Assembly (NCBI GenBank): GCA_964615305.1
Contig: CAZTNA010000010.1
Coordinates: forward strand, 32,680 to 96,679
From: Bog-950 sp964615305
GTDB taxonomy: Bacteria > Bacteroidota > Bacteroidia > Chitinophagales > LD1
Reading direction: 5' to 3'
DNA: 64,000 nt
This document shows positions 45,815 through 54,824 of the stretch, piece after piece. The position numbers were made by a program, and so were the translations under genes. Every line of letters starts with the position of its first letter. Within the stretch, counting starts at the first letter, position 1. The notes beneath the pieces are model-generated. The model did no database searches. It was not told where the DNA came from and saw nothing but the letters and a program-made list of their open reading frames with translations.

Positions 45815-45847
45815 ATCCCGTTTCGATTTATCGGAACGGGATTTTTT
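45815..45847 (+). terminator. intrinsic terminator of the FG-GAP gene
   Basis: ATCCCGTTTCG (45815-45825) pairs with CGGAACGGGAT (one G-U pair), followed by TTTTTT. Confidence 0.8.
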
Positions 45848-45863
45848 ATAGTAACAGCTTTAA

Positions 45864-45902
45864 AAACAAAAGAGGGTTCGCGATGCGAACCCTCTTTTGT
45901 TT
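45864..45902. terminator. bidirectional terminator, 18-bp perfect stem
   Basis: 45864-45881 pairs perfectly with 45885-45902 around a GAT loop; A/T runs at both ends. It also serves the minus-strand lipoprotein gene at 45917. Confidence 0.87.
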
Positions 45903-45916
45903 CTTATTTACAACAA

Positions 45917-46480
45917 TTACTGCTGCGCCTCTAACTCAATAACTCCGGAGGTAAGTTTTACACAAACTGCTGCATTACCACTAGCTTCATTATAAACACG
46001 AATAGTAACGTATAAAGTAGCGCTGCTCAAAAGAGGTTTTAATTCAAACCCTGTTAAGTTAAGTGTTATCTCTGTTGAGCCATTACCGATATTGTCAATA
46101 TAAGCAATTTGTGAACCTAAACCCGAAGCATTGCCACCAGTAGTTGGCGCTGAATCTTTTACATAAACCGAAGCTCCGCTTATATCATCGAAAGATGCTG
46201 CAGTGGTAGATACTTTCAGTTTCAGATTCTTGAATTTAGATGACTTTATCTTTTCAAGAGAAAAATCAACCCCTGCCTGAGTAAAAGCTGCCTGAATATC
46301 GCTTACAGGAATTTGAAAAGTCTTGTCGTTTCCATTAGCCCATTGAATACCCGAAGCTGGCAAGCAGGTTTCCTGGTCGGCAATGTTTACAGTTACAACT
46401 ACGTCTTTTTTACAAGAAGTAAGGCCAATAAGACCGGCAAATAATAAAGTTACAACTGATGCAGATAAAATTTTTTTCAT
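45917..46480 (-). CDS. lipoprotein of unknown function
   Basis: 187 residues; signal with lipobox GLTSC (Cys23) and KKD after it. The mature part is beta-rich with Asn/Thr/Ser and two further Cys (DQETCLPASG, NAAVCVKL). A central KFKNLKLKVSTTAASFDDIS and repeated hydrophobic strands suggest an Ig-like or jelly-roll domain. No family recognised. Transcribed alone, ending at a strong terminator. Confidence 0.7.
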   Translation of the reverse strand: MKKILSASVVTLLFAGLIGLTSCKKDVVVTVNIADQETCLPASGIQWANGNDKTFQIPVSDIQAAFTQAGVDFSLEKIKSSKFKNLKLKVSTTAASFDDISGASVYVKDSAPTTGGNASGLGSQIAYIDNIGNGSTEITLNLTGFELKPLLSSATLYVTIRVYNEASGNAAVCVKLTSGVIELEAQQ

Positions 46481-46580
46481 GGTATATACTTTTTTTGGTT
46501 GGTGTAAATATAATTCTTAACAGCGGTTCTGTCAAATTAAATTTTTAACATCTTTGTTTCAAAAAAATGGACATTGTTAG

Positions 46581-47264
46581 TTATGCATCAAACTTATAGC
46601 CAATGCCTTTAATAGTCTTGAAATAATCATCACCCAATTTTTCACGTAGTTTGCGGATATGTACATCAATAGTTCTGTCACCTACTATGGTTTCTGTACC
46701 CCAAACTTTGCTTAAAATCTCTTCACGCTTAAATACTCGCCCGGGTTTGCTCCCAAGTAAACTCAACAGTTCAAACTCTTTACGCGGCAACTCTATTTCT
46801 TTGCCCTCTCTTACAATCAAATATCGTTCACGGTCAATTTCAATATCACCAACTGTAATTTTTCCACTGCTCTTATTATTTTCTAATCTGCGCATTAAAC
46901 CTTTTATTCGGCTGATGAACACTCGCGGTTTAATTGGTTTCGTGATATAGTCATCCGCGCCTACTTCAAATCCTGCTATTTGTGTGTAGTCTTCATCGCG
47001 TGCTGTAAGGAAAGCGATGAGAGTTGACTTAAATTCCAGTATGTTGCGCAGTTCTCGACACGTTTCAATACCATCCATTTTTGGCATCATCAAGTCTAGA
47101 ATAATTAAATGCGGGTTGACTTTACGAGCTAGCTGAATACCTTCTTTACCGTCTTTTGCTGTATAAACCAAATACCCTTCCTTTTCCAGATTATACTTCA
47201 TAAAATCAAGTACGTCTGTTTCGTCATCTACTAATAATATTTTCAAATCGTTTAACTCTAACAT
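46581..47264 (-). CDS. OmpR/PhoB-family response regulator
   Basis: 227 residues from ATG 47264. Receiver domain: acidic pair LLVDDETD, phospho-acceptor Asp57 in LIILDLMMPKMDG, Thr in FLTARDED and Lys in YITKPIKP. The C-terminal winged helix has LPRKEFELLSLLGSKPGRVF, VWGTETIVGDRTIDVHIRKLREKL and IKGIGYKF. No histidine kinase gene is adjacent, so it is an orphan in this window. TTG 47282 could add six residues, but ATG 47264 gives the normal N-terminus. Confidence 0.93.
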   Translation of the reverse strand: MLELNDLKILLVDDETDVLDFMKYNLEKEGYLVYTAKDGKEGIQLARKVNPHLIILDLMMPKMDGIETCRELRNILEFKSTLIAFLTARDEDYTQIAGFEVGADDYITKPIKPRVFISRIKGLMRRLENNKSSGKITVGDIEIDRERYLIVREGKEIELPRKEFELLSLLGSKPGRVFKREEILSKVWGTETIVGDRTIDVHIRKLREKLGDDYFKTIKGIGYKFDA

Positions 47265-47384
47265 AGTATTACTTAGGTGCAAAAATGCTTTTGCTGTGTT
47301 AAGCGTATGTTAATCTAACCTTATGTCTGTGGTTAACTTCAATAACATGATTATTCCGGCTCTAAAATCTTGAAACTTTAACTC

Positions 47385-48575
47385 CTAACACTTTTCATAA
47401 ACCAACGCCAAGCCCTGACCAACCCCAATACACATCGTGGCCAATCCGTAACGCACATTGCATTTCTGCATTTGGTGTAACAGGGTAGTGGTAATTCTGG
47501 CACCACTACAACCAAGTGGATGACCCAGGGCAATTGCTCCACCGTTAACATTTACAATTTCGGGGTTTAACCCCAAATCGCGAATACAAGCCAGAGATTG
47601 AGATGCAAACGCTTCATTTAACTCTACCAATCCAAGATCTGAAACATTAATGCCAGCACGTTTCAGCGCTTTTTTTGTAGCAGGCACAGGGCCCACACCC
47701 ATATAGGCGGGCTCAACCCCGGCAGCTCCTATCGAAACGACTCTTGCCATCGGTTTTAGGTTATGCTGCTTTACCACATCTTCGTTTACTACTAACAAGG
47801 CAGCAGCACCATCATTAATACCTGATGAATTAGCGGCTGTAACAGTACCTTCTTTTGCAAATGCGGGCTTAAGTTTGGCCAATTCGTCTAAACTACTCAA
47901 GCGAGGGTGTTCATCTGTTGTAAACAAGAACTGCTTCTTGCCATTAGTAACCTCTACTGGCACTAACTCGTCCTTAAATTTTCCGGCTTCATTTGCCTTC
48001 TTATACTTTAGTTGAGATGAATGGGCAAAGACATCTTGCTCCTCGCGACTGATGTTCCACTTCTTTGCAACGTTTTCTGCGGTTTCGCCCATGCTGTAAA
48101 TTGTTTCTTTAGGAAACAACTTATTGGTAAACCGCCAGCCAATCGTGGTATCAAAAATTTGCTGTGATCGCCCAAAGGCCATATCTGCTTTTGATAAAAC
48201 ATAAGGTGCACGAGTCATGCTTTCTACCCCGCCTGCAATATAAATACAGCCATCGCCTTGTTTAATTGCTCTGCTGGCATCAGCAATAGCCTGCAACCCC
48301 GAAGCACAAAGGCGGTTTACTGTTACTCCGCTCACTGTAACCGGCAAACCTGCCAGTAAAGCAGCCATGCGGGCCACGTTACGGTTGTCTTCGCCACTTT
48401 GGTTAGCAGCGCCCAGCACCACCTCCTCAATTTGGTTGGTGTTTAGCCAGATATTGTTTCGTTCTACAAGTGTTTTAATAACTGTAGCCGCCAGGTCATC
48501 GGGGCGTACTGTGCTTAATGAACCGTTAAACTTGCCTATGGGTGTACGGAGGGCATCTATAATGTATGCATTCAT
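47385..48575 (-). CDS. acetyl-CoA acyltransferase (thiolase), 3-oxoadipyl-CoA thiolase-like
   Basis: 396 residues from ATG 48575. Catalytic Cys90 in TVNRLCASGLQA, His in GGAIALGHPLGCSGAR and Cys in TMCIGVGQG. Compared with the E. coli PaaJ sequence as I remember it, GAANQSGEDNRNVARMA, IFDTTIGWRF and AGVEPAYMGVGPVPATK are very close, so the subfamily (PaaJ/PcaF) acting on 3-oxoadipyl-CoA or 3-oxo-acyl-CoA is favoured, though general beta-oxidation FadA activity cannot be excluded. No other phenylacetate or beta-ketoadipate genes are nearby. The frame is open to 48731, but those 52 residues look non-coding. Confidence 0.9.
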   Translation of the reverse strand: MNAYIIDALRTPIGKFNGSLSTVRPDDLAATVIKTLVERNNIWLNTNQIEEVVLGAANQSGEDNRNVARMAALLAGLPVTVSGVTVNRLCASGLQAIADASRAIKQGDGCIYIAGGVESMTRAPYVLSKADMAFGRSQQIFDTTIGWRFTNKLFPKETIYSMGETAENVAKKWNISREEQDVFAHSSQLKYKKANEAGKFKDELVPVEVTNGKKQFLFTTDEHPRLSSLDELAKLKPAFAKEGTVTAANSSGINDGAAALLVVNEDVVKQHNLKPMARVVSIGAAGVEPAYMGVGPVPATKKALKRAGINVSDLGLVELNEAFASQSLACIRDLGLNPEIVNVNGGAIALGHPLGCSGARITTTLLHQMQKCNVRYGLATMCIGVGQGLALVYEKC

Positions 48576-48713
48576 TGATGAAAAATTTAGATTTTCTTCT
48601 TGCTCACTAAACACCGCGTAGGCAGGGAGAGCCAACAAGTAGAAAATAAATTTGCGAATAACAATAAATCGTGTTGGTTTACGTGCCAAAAATAACTTTT
48701 CAATAATCTGACA

Positions 48714-49169
48714 ATGATTCAACGAATACAAACTGTTTTTCTATTGCTTGCGCTTGTTTGCATGGGCTTGTTTTTGTGGATGCCTCTTATAGGTGTTGAA
48801 GCTGCCAAATTTTCGGACTTTACTCAGGGCTATGCTATTGGCCACACATTGCCCATTGGCGACCAGCCCTACATCATGTTTTTTAATGCTATTTTAACCG
48901 GATCAGCTGCCGGCCTATTGCTCATTGCCATCTTCGCGTTTAAAAACCGTGACTTTCAGATGATGCTTTGTTGGTTTGCTATTGTGCTGATGCTCAGTGC
49001 TCAGGCGTTTGTTTATTATAAATATTTGAATAAGGTTTTTTTAGGCGATGTGTTGCTTACCTATTGGAATCTATTGTCAGTAGGCGCAATAGTCTTTCTT
49101 ATTCTTTCTATAGTTTACATACGTAAAGACGAAGAAACCATCAAGAGTTTAGACCGGCTGAGAGATTAG
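48714..49169 (+). CDS. DUF4293 family membrane protein
   Basis: 151 residues with four hydrophobic helices (about 5-25, 55-76, 82-102, 117-137) and the family start MIQRIQTVFLLLALV. The loop WMPLIGVEA and the C-terminal RKDEETIKSLDRLRD also match DUF4293 proteins of Bacteroidota. Function unknown. Divergent from the thiolase; the upstream end overlaps the rejected N-terminal extension of that ORF. Confidence 0.85.
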   Translation: MIQRIQTVFLLLALVCMGLFLWMPLIGVEAAKFSDFTQGYAIGHTLPIGDQPYIMFFNAILTGSAAGLLLIAIFAFKNRDFQMMLCWFAIVLMLSAQAFVYYKYLNKVFLGDVLLTYWNLLSVGAIVFLILSIVYIRKDEETIKSLDRLRD

Positions 49170-49195
49170 ATGCCCCACAAGCGTAGTTCAATATT

Positions 49196-49224
49196 TTGAC
49201 TTTTCGTCTATTCCAATATATTTG
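49196..49224 (+). promoter_or_regulatory. promoter of yceD-rpmF
   Basis: TTG at 49196-49198, 18 nt, then TATATTTG at 49217-49224. The 15-nt string ATATATTTGCCGTCC (49216-49230) is identical to that at the rpmI promoter. Confidence 0.78.
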
Positions 49225-49306
49225 CCGTCCTTTTCGCGAAAGCTAACACCGTTTGTTTGAAAGTTTGAGATAGAAGTAGCCGTAGCATCATCATAAATTA
49301 TGAATT

Positions 49307-49837
49307 GTGAAGGGGTTAAGGGAATTTGAAATTGCCTACGTAGGCATGAAAGTAGGGGTTCACAAATTCAACTATGATGTGGATGCTGCTTTTTTTAAAC
49401 ACTTTCAAGAGTCGCTGATATCTGAATGCAAGGTTAGTGTGCGGCTAGAATTCGAGAAAAAGGAAACGTTCTTTATTTTAAATTTCTTTATTGATGGCAC
49501 AGTAAAAGTTGAGTGCGACCGTTGTTTGGTTCCATTTGACAAGAGCATATTTGGCGATTATACCTGCTACATAAAGTTTGCAGAAGACCCTGCCAATATG
49601 AACGAAGAACCGGAAGTAATATTTATAAGCCGCGACCAAACCATCATAGATGTGTCGCAATTGGTTTACGAGTTTATAAACCTTTGCTTACCCATGCAAA
49701 AACTGGGTTGCGAAAAACCAGGACTTGAGCCTCAGTGTAATAAGGAAGTTTTGAAGTATTTGAATACAGAAATAAAAAAAGACGATGAAGGAGTTGACCC
49801 CCGGTGGGCTGTTCTAAAAAACTTAAAGAAGCAATAA
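49307..49837 (+). CDS. YceD/DUF177 family protein
   Basis: 176 residues. YceD proteins are encoded before rpmF in most bacteria and are linked to 23S rRNA or ribosome assembly in some. The family pattern is visible: CDRCLVPF in the middle, VEFINLCLPMQKLG-like, and a C-terminal DPRWAVLKNLK. Start is GTG 49307: an in-frame TGA lies just upstream, and the nearby ATG at 49300 is in another frame and soon stops. rpmF follows after 35 bp. Confidence 0.88.
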   Translation: MKGLREFEIAYVGMKVGVHKFNYDVDAAFFKHFQESLISECKVSVRLEFEKKETFFILNFFIDGTVKVECDRCLVPFDKSIFGDYTCYIKFAEDPANMNEEPEVIFISRDQTIIDVSQLVYEFINLCLPMQKLGCEKPGLEPQCNKEVLKYLNTEIKKDDEGVDPRWAVLKNLKKQ

Positions 49838-49872
49838 ATAAATATTTACTAAAAAGAATAAATAAGTAAGCC

Positions 49873-50061
49873 ATGCCAAATCCAAAACATAGAATCTCGA
49901 AACAAAGAAGAGATAAAAGAAGAACACATTACAAAGCAGAAGCGCCCACCACAGGTGTTGACCAAACAACCGGAGAGGCGCATTTAATGCACCGTGCTCA
50001 TTGGAGCGAAGACAAATTGATGTACCGCGGTAAAGTGGTTTTCGAAAAAGTTAAGAAGTAA
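49873..50061 (+). CDS. rpmF: 50S ribosomal protein L32
   Basis: 62-residue basic protein: PNPKHRISKQRRDKRRTHYK at the N-terminus is diagnostic; AHLMHRAHW follows. The zinc-binding Cys residues of some L32 proteins are absent, as in most Bacteroidota. Second gene of the yceD-rpmF pair; a terminator follows. Confidence 0.97.
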   Translation: MPNPKHRISKQRRDKRRTHYKAEAPTTGVDQTTGEAHLMHRAHWSEDKLMYRGKVVFEKVKK

Positions 50062-50085
50062 TTTGTAATCAGGTATCGTATTTTT

Positions 50086-50116
50086 CCCCCATCGGCTACG
50101 GCAGGTGGGGGTTTTT
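50086..50116 (+). terminator. intrinsic terminator of rpmF
   Basis: CCCCCATC (50086-50093) pairs with GGTGGGGG (one G-U pair) around a 10-nt loop, followed by TTTTT. Confidence 0.78.
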
Positions 50117-50125
50117 AATTTACGG

Positions 50126-50980
50126 TTAGTGCACCAGATTTTTTTCGCTGCGTATGTACATGTAAAAATAAAATACAGAAACACCCGCAAATAAATGCCA
50201 AAGCGAGTGTGGTTGAACCCAACTGTCTTTATCGCAAAGTATTTTGTAAACATCGAAACCAAACCACATTACCGCAAACAATATGGAGCCAATGCTTGCC
50301 ATTAGGTAGTATTTGTTGGTTTTGCCGGGGTCACGTTTTTCTACAATAATGCCGAAAACAATAATAGTAGCGATGATGCTAAGTACTGTGTAGTTCTCGG
50401 TACCATGAGGTAGAAAAAATGTGAGCAAAAGATATGCTGTAGTAAAAACCGCCACTACGGTGGTGGTACTTTTGGTGTGCTTTACGTTGCTGGGCACACC
50501 TATGCTTAGCAGCCAAACTCTATGAGCAAAATACATCAGCGGAAATAGAGAAAGCGAATACACCGATGAAAAATCTAATCGGCTGGCAAAACTGATGAGC
50601 GATGAATGGAAAAATGTGCTGGCACAGAAAATATACAGCATGATACAACCCAGGGTAATGCTGTAAAAAGGGTTGGCACAAACTAAGTTATACCGTTTAC
50701 TTTTGCTCTGGTCTTTCCATCCTCTGCGTAGTATGGCAATACCTACCATCCAATAAATAAAATTGCTGAAGGTATTGATGGGCTGGCGTATTATAGCCGA
50801 CATGTCGGTGTATTCACAAAAGAAAGTGCTTATGTCGCTTTCCGTATCGAATTGAAGCCAAAGATTTCTATAGGGTAGAAAACTATTAATAAACCATATA
50901 GTTAGAGCAAAAACTGAAATAGTTACTACAAGCACTATGGCTCGCCTGCGTGAAAGAGAGAATACGCTAAACCTAATCAT
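50126..50980 (-). CDS. ceramidase-family membrane protein
   Basis: 284 residues from ATG 50980, about seven hydrophobic helices. The alkaline ceramidase (CREST superfamily) pattern is present: FCEYTD, then RQPINTFSNFIYWMVG, a His in ASTFFHSS, an Asp in RLDFSSVYS, and the C-terminal HSLWHLFAG with two His; these Asp/His/Ser residues bind zinc in such hydrolases. It may cleave an amide in ceramide-like lipids; many Bacteroidota make sphingolipids, but no synthesis genes are seen here. The frame runs upstream to 51055, but that part overlaps the terminator of the previous gene. Confidence 0.8.
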   Translation of the reverse strand: MIRFSVFSLSRRRAIVLVVTISVFALTIWFINSFLPYRNLWLQFDTESDISTFFCEYTDMSAIIRQPINTFSNFIYWMVGIAILRRGWKDQSKSKRYNLVCANPFYSITLGCIMLYIFCASTFFHSSLISFASRLDFSSVYSLSLFPLMYFAHRVWLLSIGVPSNVKHTKSTTTVVAVFTTAYLLLTFFLPHGTENYTVLSIIATIIVFGIIVEKRDPGKTNKYYLMASIGSILFAVMWFGFDVYKILCDKDSWVQPHSLWHLFAGVSVFYFYMYIRSEKNLVH

Positions 50981-51020
50981 TAAACCAAAGAAAGTATTTA
51001 TTGCTCGAAGGAGAGGGTAT

Positions 51021-51050
51021 AAAAAACCGCCCCGCAATTTCTTGCAGGGC
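51021..51050 (-). terminator. intrinsic terminator of the small T9SS protein gene
   Basis: On the minus strand GCCCTGCAA pairs with TTGCGGGGC (one mismatch) around a GAAA loop, then a T6 run. Confidence 0.8.
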
Positions 51051-51076
51051 AACAAATAAGTTAACTCAGAATTGCT

Positions 51077-51598
51077 CTAGTTGATTATCTGAAATTTTTT
51101 GGTAGTTGTATGCACTTTGCCATCCTTTTCAGAAGTAAAGTTCATAGTAAGGAAGTAAAGACCTGCTGCAAATACTGTAACATTTAATTGTTGTACCACT
51201 TTGCCTCCTGTGTAATTAGCGTTGTAAACATCGGCTACTTTCTGTCCAATGTCGTTAAACATAGAAACTGAAACTTTGCCGTTTTCAGGGAGTTCTAAAC
51301 CAAACCACATATCATCAATGGCCGGGTTGGGGTAAACAACTAACGAACCAAAATCATCGTGTGTAATGTCAATAAGCCCTACCATACTTTCGTTAGGTTG
51401 CTGAAACCCTTGTGTAAGTATATTGCCGTTGGCAGAAAAGGTTTGCACCATGGTCATTTCGCCAACAGTGTATGATAAACTTCCGTTTGTATTAGAAACG
51501 AATGCTCCGCTTGATGCTATTACACTTGGGGTAAGCGACTGTGCGTTTACCGTAAAAATTGCAACCAAAAACGCTGCGAGGGTGTAAAGTTTTTTCAT
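51077..51598 (-). CDS. small secreted protein with T9SS sorting domain
   Basis: 173 residues from ATG 51598; signal peptide KKLYTLAAFLVAIFTVNAQ. A short beta-rich N-terminal part (SLTPSVIASSGAFVSNTNGS, YTVGEM, LTQGFQQPN) leads to a T9SS type A tail starting VVYPNPAIDDM and ending TTKKFQIIN. The part before the tail is only about 75 residues, so this is a compact secreted protein with no catalytic domain; its role is unknown. Followed by its own terminator. Confidence 0.82.
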   Translation of the reverse strand: MKKLYTLAAFLVAIFTVNAQSLTPSVIASSGAFVSNTNGSLSYTVGEMTMVQTFSANGNILTQGFQQPNESMVGLIDITHDDFGSLVVYPNPAIDDMWFGLELPENGKVSVSMFNDIGQKVADVYNANYTGGKVVQQLNVTVFAAGLYFLTMNFTSEKDGKVHTTTKKFQIIN

Positions 51599-51664
51599 AA
51601 CCAATATTTGAATGTAAATAAAGTCTTTAATATTGAATTTGTCAAGTGTGACATTGGCTATAGA

Positions 51665-52903
51665 TTAATACAGCATACGGGTTTTTATTGTGCCGTTTAC
51701 GCCCTTTAGCAGTTTAAACGCTTCGTTTGAAAGGGATGTGTCAACATCTAGAACCACGTAGCCAATTTCATCATTGGTTTTAAGATACTGGCCTAAAATG
51801 TTTATGCCGTGTGAAGAAAGTTTGGAGTTAACTTCGCCCAACACGCCCGGTATGTTTTTATGAATATGCAGTATGCGGTGTGTTTTGGTTTGCATGCTGA
51901 GGTTAAGAGGTGGCACTGAATGTGAGCCAATGCTGCTGCCTTTGTCTAAGTAGTTGAGCATTTTCGATGTTACATCCAAACCGATATTCAGTTGGGCTTC
52001 TTCGGTGCTACCGCCAATATGTGGTGTAAGAATTACGTTCGGCAATCCTTGTAACACACTACTAAAACTTGCACCGTTTTTTTCCGGCTCCTCAGGGAAC
52101 ACATCAATGGCTGCGCCCGAAACTTGTCCGCTGTGCAAAACTGTTTTCAGCGCATTTAAATCAACTACATCGCCACGAGAGTAATTAATAAGGATGGCTC
52201 CGCGCTTTACATGCTTCAAAGTATCTTCATTAATCATGTTTCGAGTGCTTGCTTCGCTGGGCACATGCAGTGAAATAACATGAGCGCGCTTTAGCAACTC
52301 GCGTAACGAGCGAACCTGTTTGGCATTGCCGTGCGGTAGTTTTGATTCGGCATCGTAATAAATCACATCCATACCCATAGCTTCAGCCAATACACTTACT
52401 TGTGTGCCAATGTTTCCGTATCCAATAATACCGAGTGTTTTGCCGCGCAGTTCAAAGCTTCCTTTAGCATCTTTCTGCCAAATTCCTTTATGAGCAGCAG
52501 CATTCTTATCGGCTATTTTTCTGATGAGCATAATGGATAGCCCTATGACTAACTCAGCCACACTGCGTGTGTTGGCATGCGGTGCATTGAAAACTGCTAC
52601 ACCGTTTTCGGTAGCAGTTTTCATTTTTACCTGATTTACACCTATACAGTAGCAACCTACAGCCAACAGCTTATCGGCACGTTGCAGCGCTTTTTCGGTT
52701 ACTTGTGTTTTGCTTCGTATGCCAAGCAGGTGAACTCCTTTTAATTTTTGTGACAGCTCTTTTTCGTCTAATGCTCCGCTTAACCTTTCGATGTTGTTGT
52801 ATCCGGCTTCACGAAATTCTTCTATAGCTGCCTCGCTGATATTCTCGAGCAACAGTATTTTAATTTTGTCTTTAGGGTATGATGTAAGTTTTTGTTTGGT
52901 CAT
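51665..52903 (-). CDS. serA: D-3-phosphoglycerate dehydrogenase with ACT domain
   Basis: First step of serine synthesis. 412 residues, close to E. coli SerA (410). NAD-binding GIIGYGNIGTQ, catalytic NYSRGDVVDLNAL, the AAIDVFPEEPE and LTPHIGGSTEEAQ blocks (His in the last) are intact. The C-terminal ACT domain (about 338-412; RILHIHKNIPGVLGEVNSKL) would bind serine for feedback inhibition. Arranged back-to-back with the beta-helix protein gene; serC lies 32 kb away. Confidence 0.94.
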   Translation of the reverse strand: MTKQKLTSYPKDKIKILLLENISEAAIEEFREAGYNNIERLSGALDEKELSQKLKGVHLLGIRSKTQVTEKALQRADKLLAVGCYCIGVNQVKMKTATENGVAVFNAPHANTRSVAELVIGLSIMLIRKIADKNAAAHKGIWQKDAKGSFELRGKTLGIIGYGNIGTQVSVLAEAMGMDVIYYDAESKLPHGNAKQVRSLRELLKRAHVISLHVPSEASTRNMINEDTLKHVKRGAILINYSRGDVVDLNALKTVLHSGQVSGAAIDVFPEEPEKNGASFSSVLQGLPNVILTPHIGGSTEEAQLNIGLDVTSKMLNYLDKGSSIGSHSVPPLNLSMQTKTHRILHIHKNIPGVLGEVNSKLSSHGINILGQYLKTNDEIGYVVLDVDTSLSNEAFKLLKGVNGTIKTRMLY

Positions 52904-52999
52904 GGGGCGAATATAAACCCGCGCATAACTTCAACACACAAAGCAGTGATTATTTGTGTGTGGTAAATAATTCTACATTGTAAACGCTAACCCACAATC

Positions 53000-54811
53000 A
53001 TGAGAAAATCAGCCTTACTGTTTGTTTTTATTCCTTTCCTGAGTTTTGCCCAGATAATTCCTTCGGCTGCCACGGTTGATTGGAGTAAAGCAGGTTTCGA
53101 AGGAGAAATTCCAGCCTTCAACAATATTGCAGATGTAACACTGTTTGGTGCTATTGCTAATGATACCATTGATGATTATCCGGCTGTAGTTAGTGCTATA
53201 GCTTCATTGAACAATCTGGCGGGCGTAGTGTACTTTCCTGCCGGAAACTACCTGATAAAAACCACCATTACCCTGCGCGATAGTTTGATTATTCGGGGGG
53301 CCGGTTCTGATTCAACTACGCTTACATTTCATTTTAATGGGGCTGCACTAAATTCAATTCATATAGGATATGGCGTTAATAATGCATACCAACCACTGGT
53401 TTCAGGATATTTGAAGGATTCAAGAAAGCTAGTAGTGAGCAATGCTCAAAATATTTTTGCGGCTAATGATGAGATTGAAATTCGTGAGGTTAACGGGGCA
53501 TGGGATATTCAGCCTGTTTCATGGGCTGACTATTCAGTGGGGCATTTTTCTAAGCTCGATTCAGTAATTGTAGATACCATTTGGTTGAATGAACCTTTGC
53601 GGATTGCGCTTGACTCTGCACTTAATCCTGAAGTGACAAAAATTGTTCCTGCCAAAATTTGCGGGTTAGAGTGCTTTAAGATGGTGCGTGCTGACGATAA
53701 CAGTAACGGCACCAACTACGGAATATATTTTGCGAACGCTAAAAATTGCTGGATTCGCGGTGTGGAAAGTGAGCGCAGTATTTGTGCACACGTAGCTATT
53801 GACCACAGTTCGCATATTACCATTTCGGGTTGCTATTTTCATGATGCATACCTATATGATGGCACCAGCACCAGGGGGTATGGTGTAGTGATTTTTTCAC
53901 ATTCAGGTGCAAACCTAATAGAGGACAATATCTTCAGACACTTACGCCACTCTATGGTAGTAAAACAGGGCGCTAACGGAAATGTGTTTGGCTATAATTA
54001 TTCCATAGAGCCCAATCGCTCGGAGCCAATTCCAGACTATGGAGCAGACATTTGTTTACACGGACATTATGCGTTTGCCAATTTGTTTGAAGGCAACATT
54101 TGTCAAAATCTGCAGATTGATATTGTATGGGGGCCATCGGGACCTTACAACACTTTCTTTAGAAACAAAGTGGAGCTTTATGGAATTATTATGAGCAGCG
54201 GAAGCCAACAAAGCAACGGTCAAAATTTTGTGGGCAATGATGTAACAAGTTCGCAAATTCTGCAGGGTTTTTATACGCTAAACGGCACCGGCCATTTTCA
54301 ACATGGCAACAACATTAAAGGAACTATCACACCTACCGGCACAAATACCTTGGCTGATGTTTCATACTATCTTGATTCAATTCCTCCATTTTTCTGGAAC
54401 CTGAATCAAACGTTGCCTTCAATTGGAATTCCGAATAGCCCGACTACCGACAATATACCAGCGCGCTCAAGATATGTGCAGGGTGGTGTAGTAACCCGTT
54501 GCGCTTATGTTCCTTTTGTAGATACAACAACAACTGCTGTCAATCAAGTTTCTGTATCTGATCTGCAAGTAACTTGTTGCTTAGTAAATGGCCATGAGTT
54601 GAAAATTACTATACAATCAAGCACCACTACACAAGCATTCATGAGGTTGTTAAATGTAGCTGGACAAGTTGTTGCTGAAGAAAATATTCAACTGACACAA
54701 GGGCTTAACTCAAAAACTGTTGGTATAGGAAACCTGAAAAGCGGAGTTTATCTGCTTCAACTAAGCAGCGGAGAAAGGGTGGCTGTTAGAAAGTTAATAG
54801 TAGCGAACTAA
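53000..54811 (+). CDS. secreted right-handed beta-helix protein (pectate-lyase-like) with T9SS sorting domain
   Basis: 603 residues; signal peptide RKSALLFVFIPFLSFAQ. The N-terminal ADVTLFGAIANDTIDDYPAV then VVYFPAGNYLIKTTITL is the start of the pectate-lyase superfamily beta-helix seen in polysaccharide lyases and GH28-like enzymes; HVAIDHSSHITISGCYFHDA and NLIEDNIFRHL are helix turns. Catalytic residues are not identifiable by eye. The T9SS tail begins near residue 520, including LLNVAGQVVAEE and VAVRKLIVAN. Likely a surface or secreted polysaccharide-active protein. Confidence 0.83.
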   Translation: MRKSALLFVFIPFLSFAQIIPSAATVDWSKAGFEGEIPAFNNIADVTLFGAIANDTIDDYPAVVSAIASLNNLAGVVYFPAGNYLIKTTITLRDSLIIRGAGSDSTTLTFHFNGAALNSIHIGYGVNNAYQPLVSGYLKDSRKLVVSNAQNIFAANDEIEIREVNGAWDIQPVSWADYSVGHFSKLDSVIVDTIWLNEPLRIALDSALNPEVTKIVPAKICGLECFKMVRADDNSNGTNYGIYFANAKNCWIRGVESERSICAHVAIDHSSHITISGCYFHDAYLYDGTSTRGYGVVIFSHSGANLIEDNIFRHLRHSMVVKQGANGNVFGYNYSIEPNRSEPIPDYGADICLHGHYAFANLFEGNICQNLQIDIVWGPSGPYNTFFRNKVELYGIIMSSGSQQSNGQNFVGNDVTSSQILQGFYTLNGTGHFQHGNNIKGTITPTGTNTLADVSYYLDSIPPFFWNLNQTLPSIGIPNSPTTDNIPARSRYVQGGVVTRCAYVPFVDTTTTAVNQVSVSDLQVTCCLVNGHELKITIQSSTTTQAFMRLLNVAGQVVAEENIQLTQGLNSKTVGIGNLKSGVYLLQLSSGERVAVRKLIVAN

Positions 54812-54824
54812 ACAATTACCTGTG

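Noticed and set aside
48576..48731. N-terminal extension of the thiolase
   Set aside because: The thiolase family begins at ATG 48575; the extra residues overlap the divergent DUF4293 gene start.
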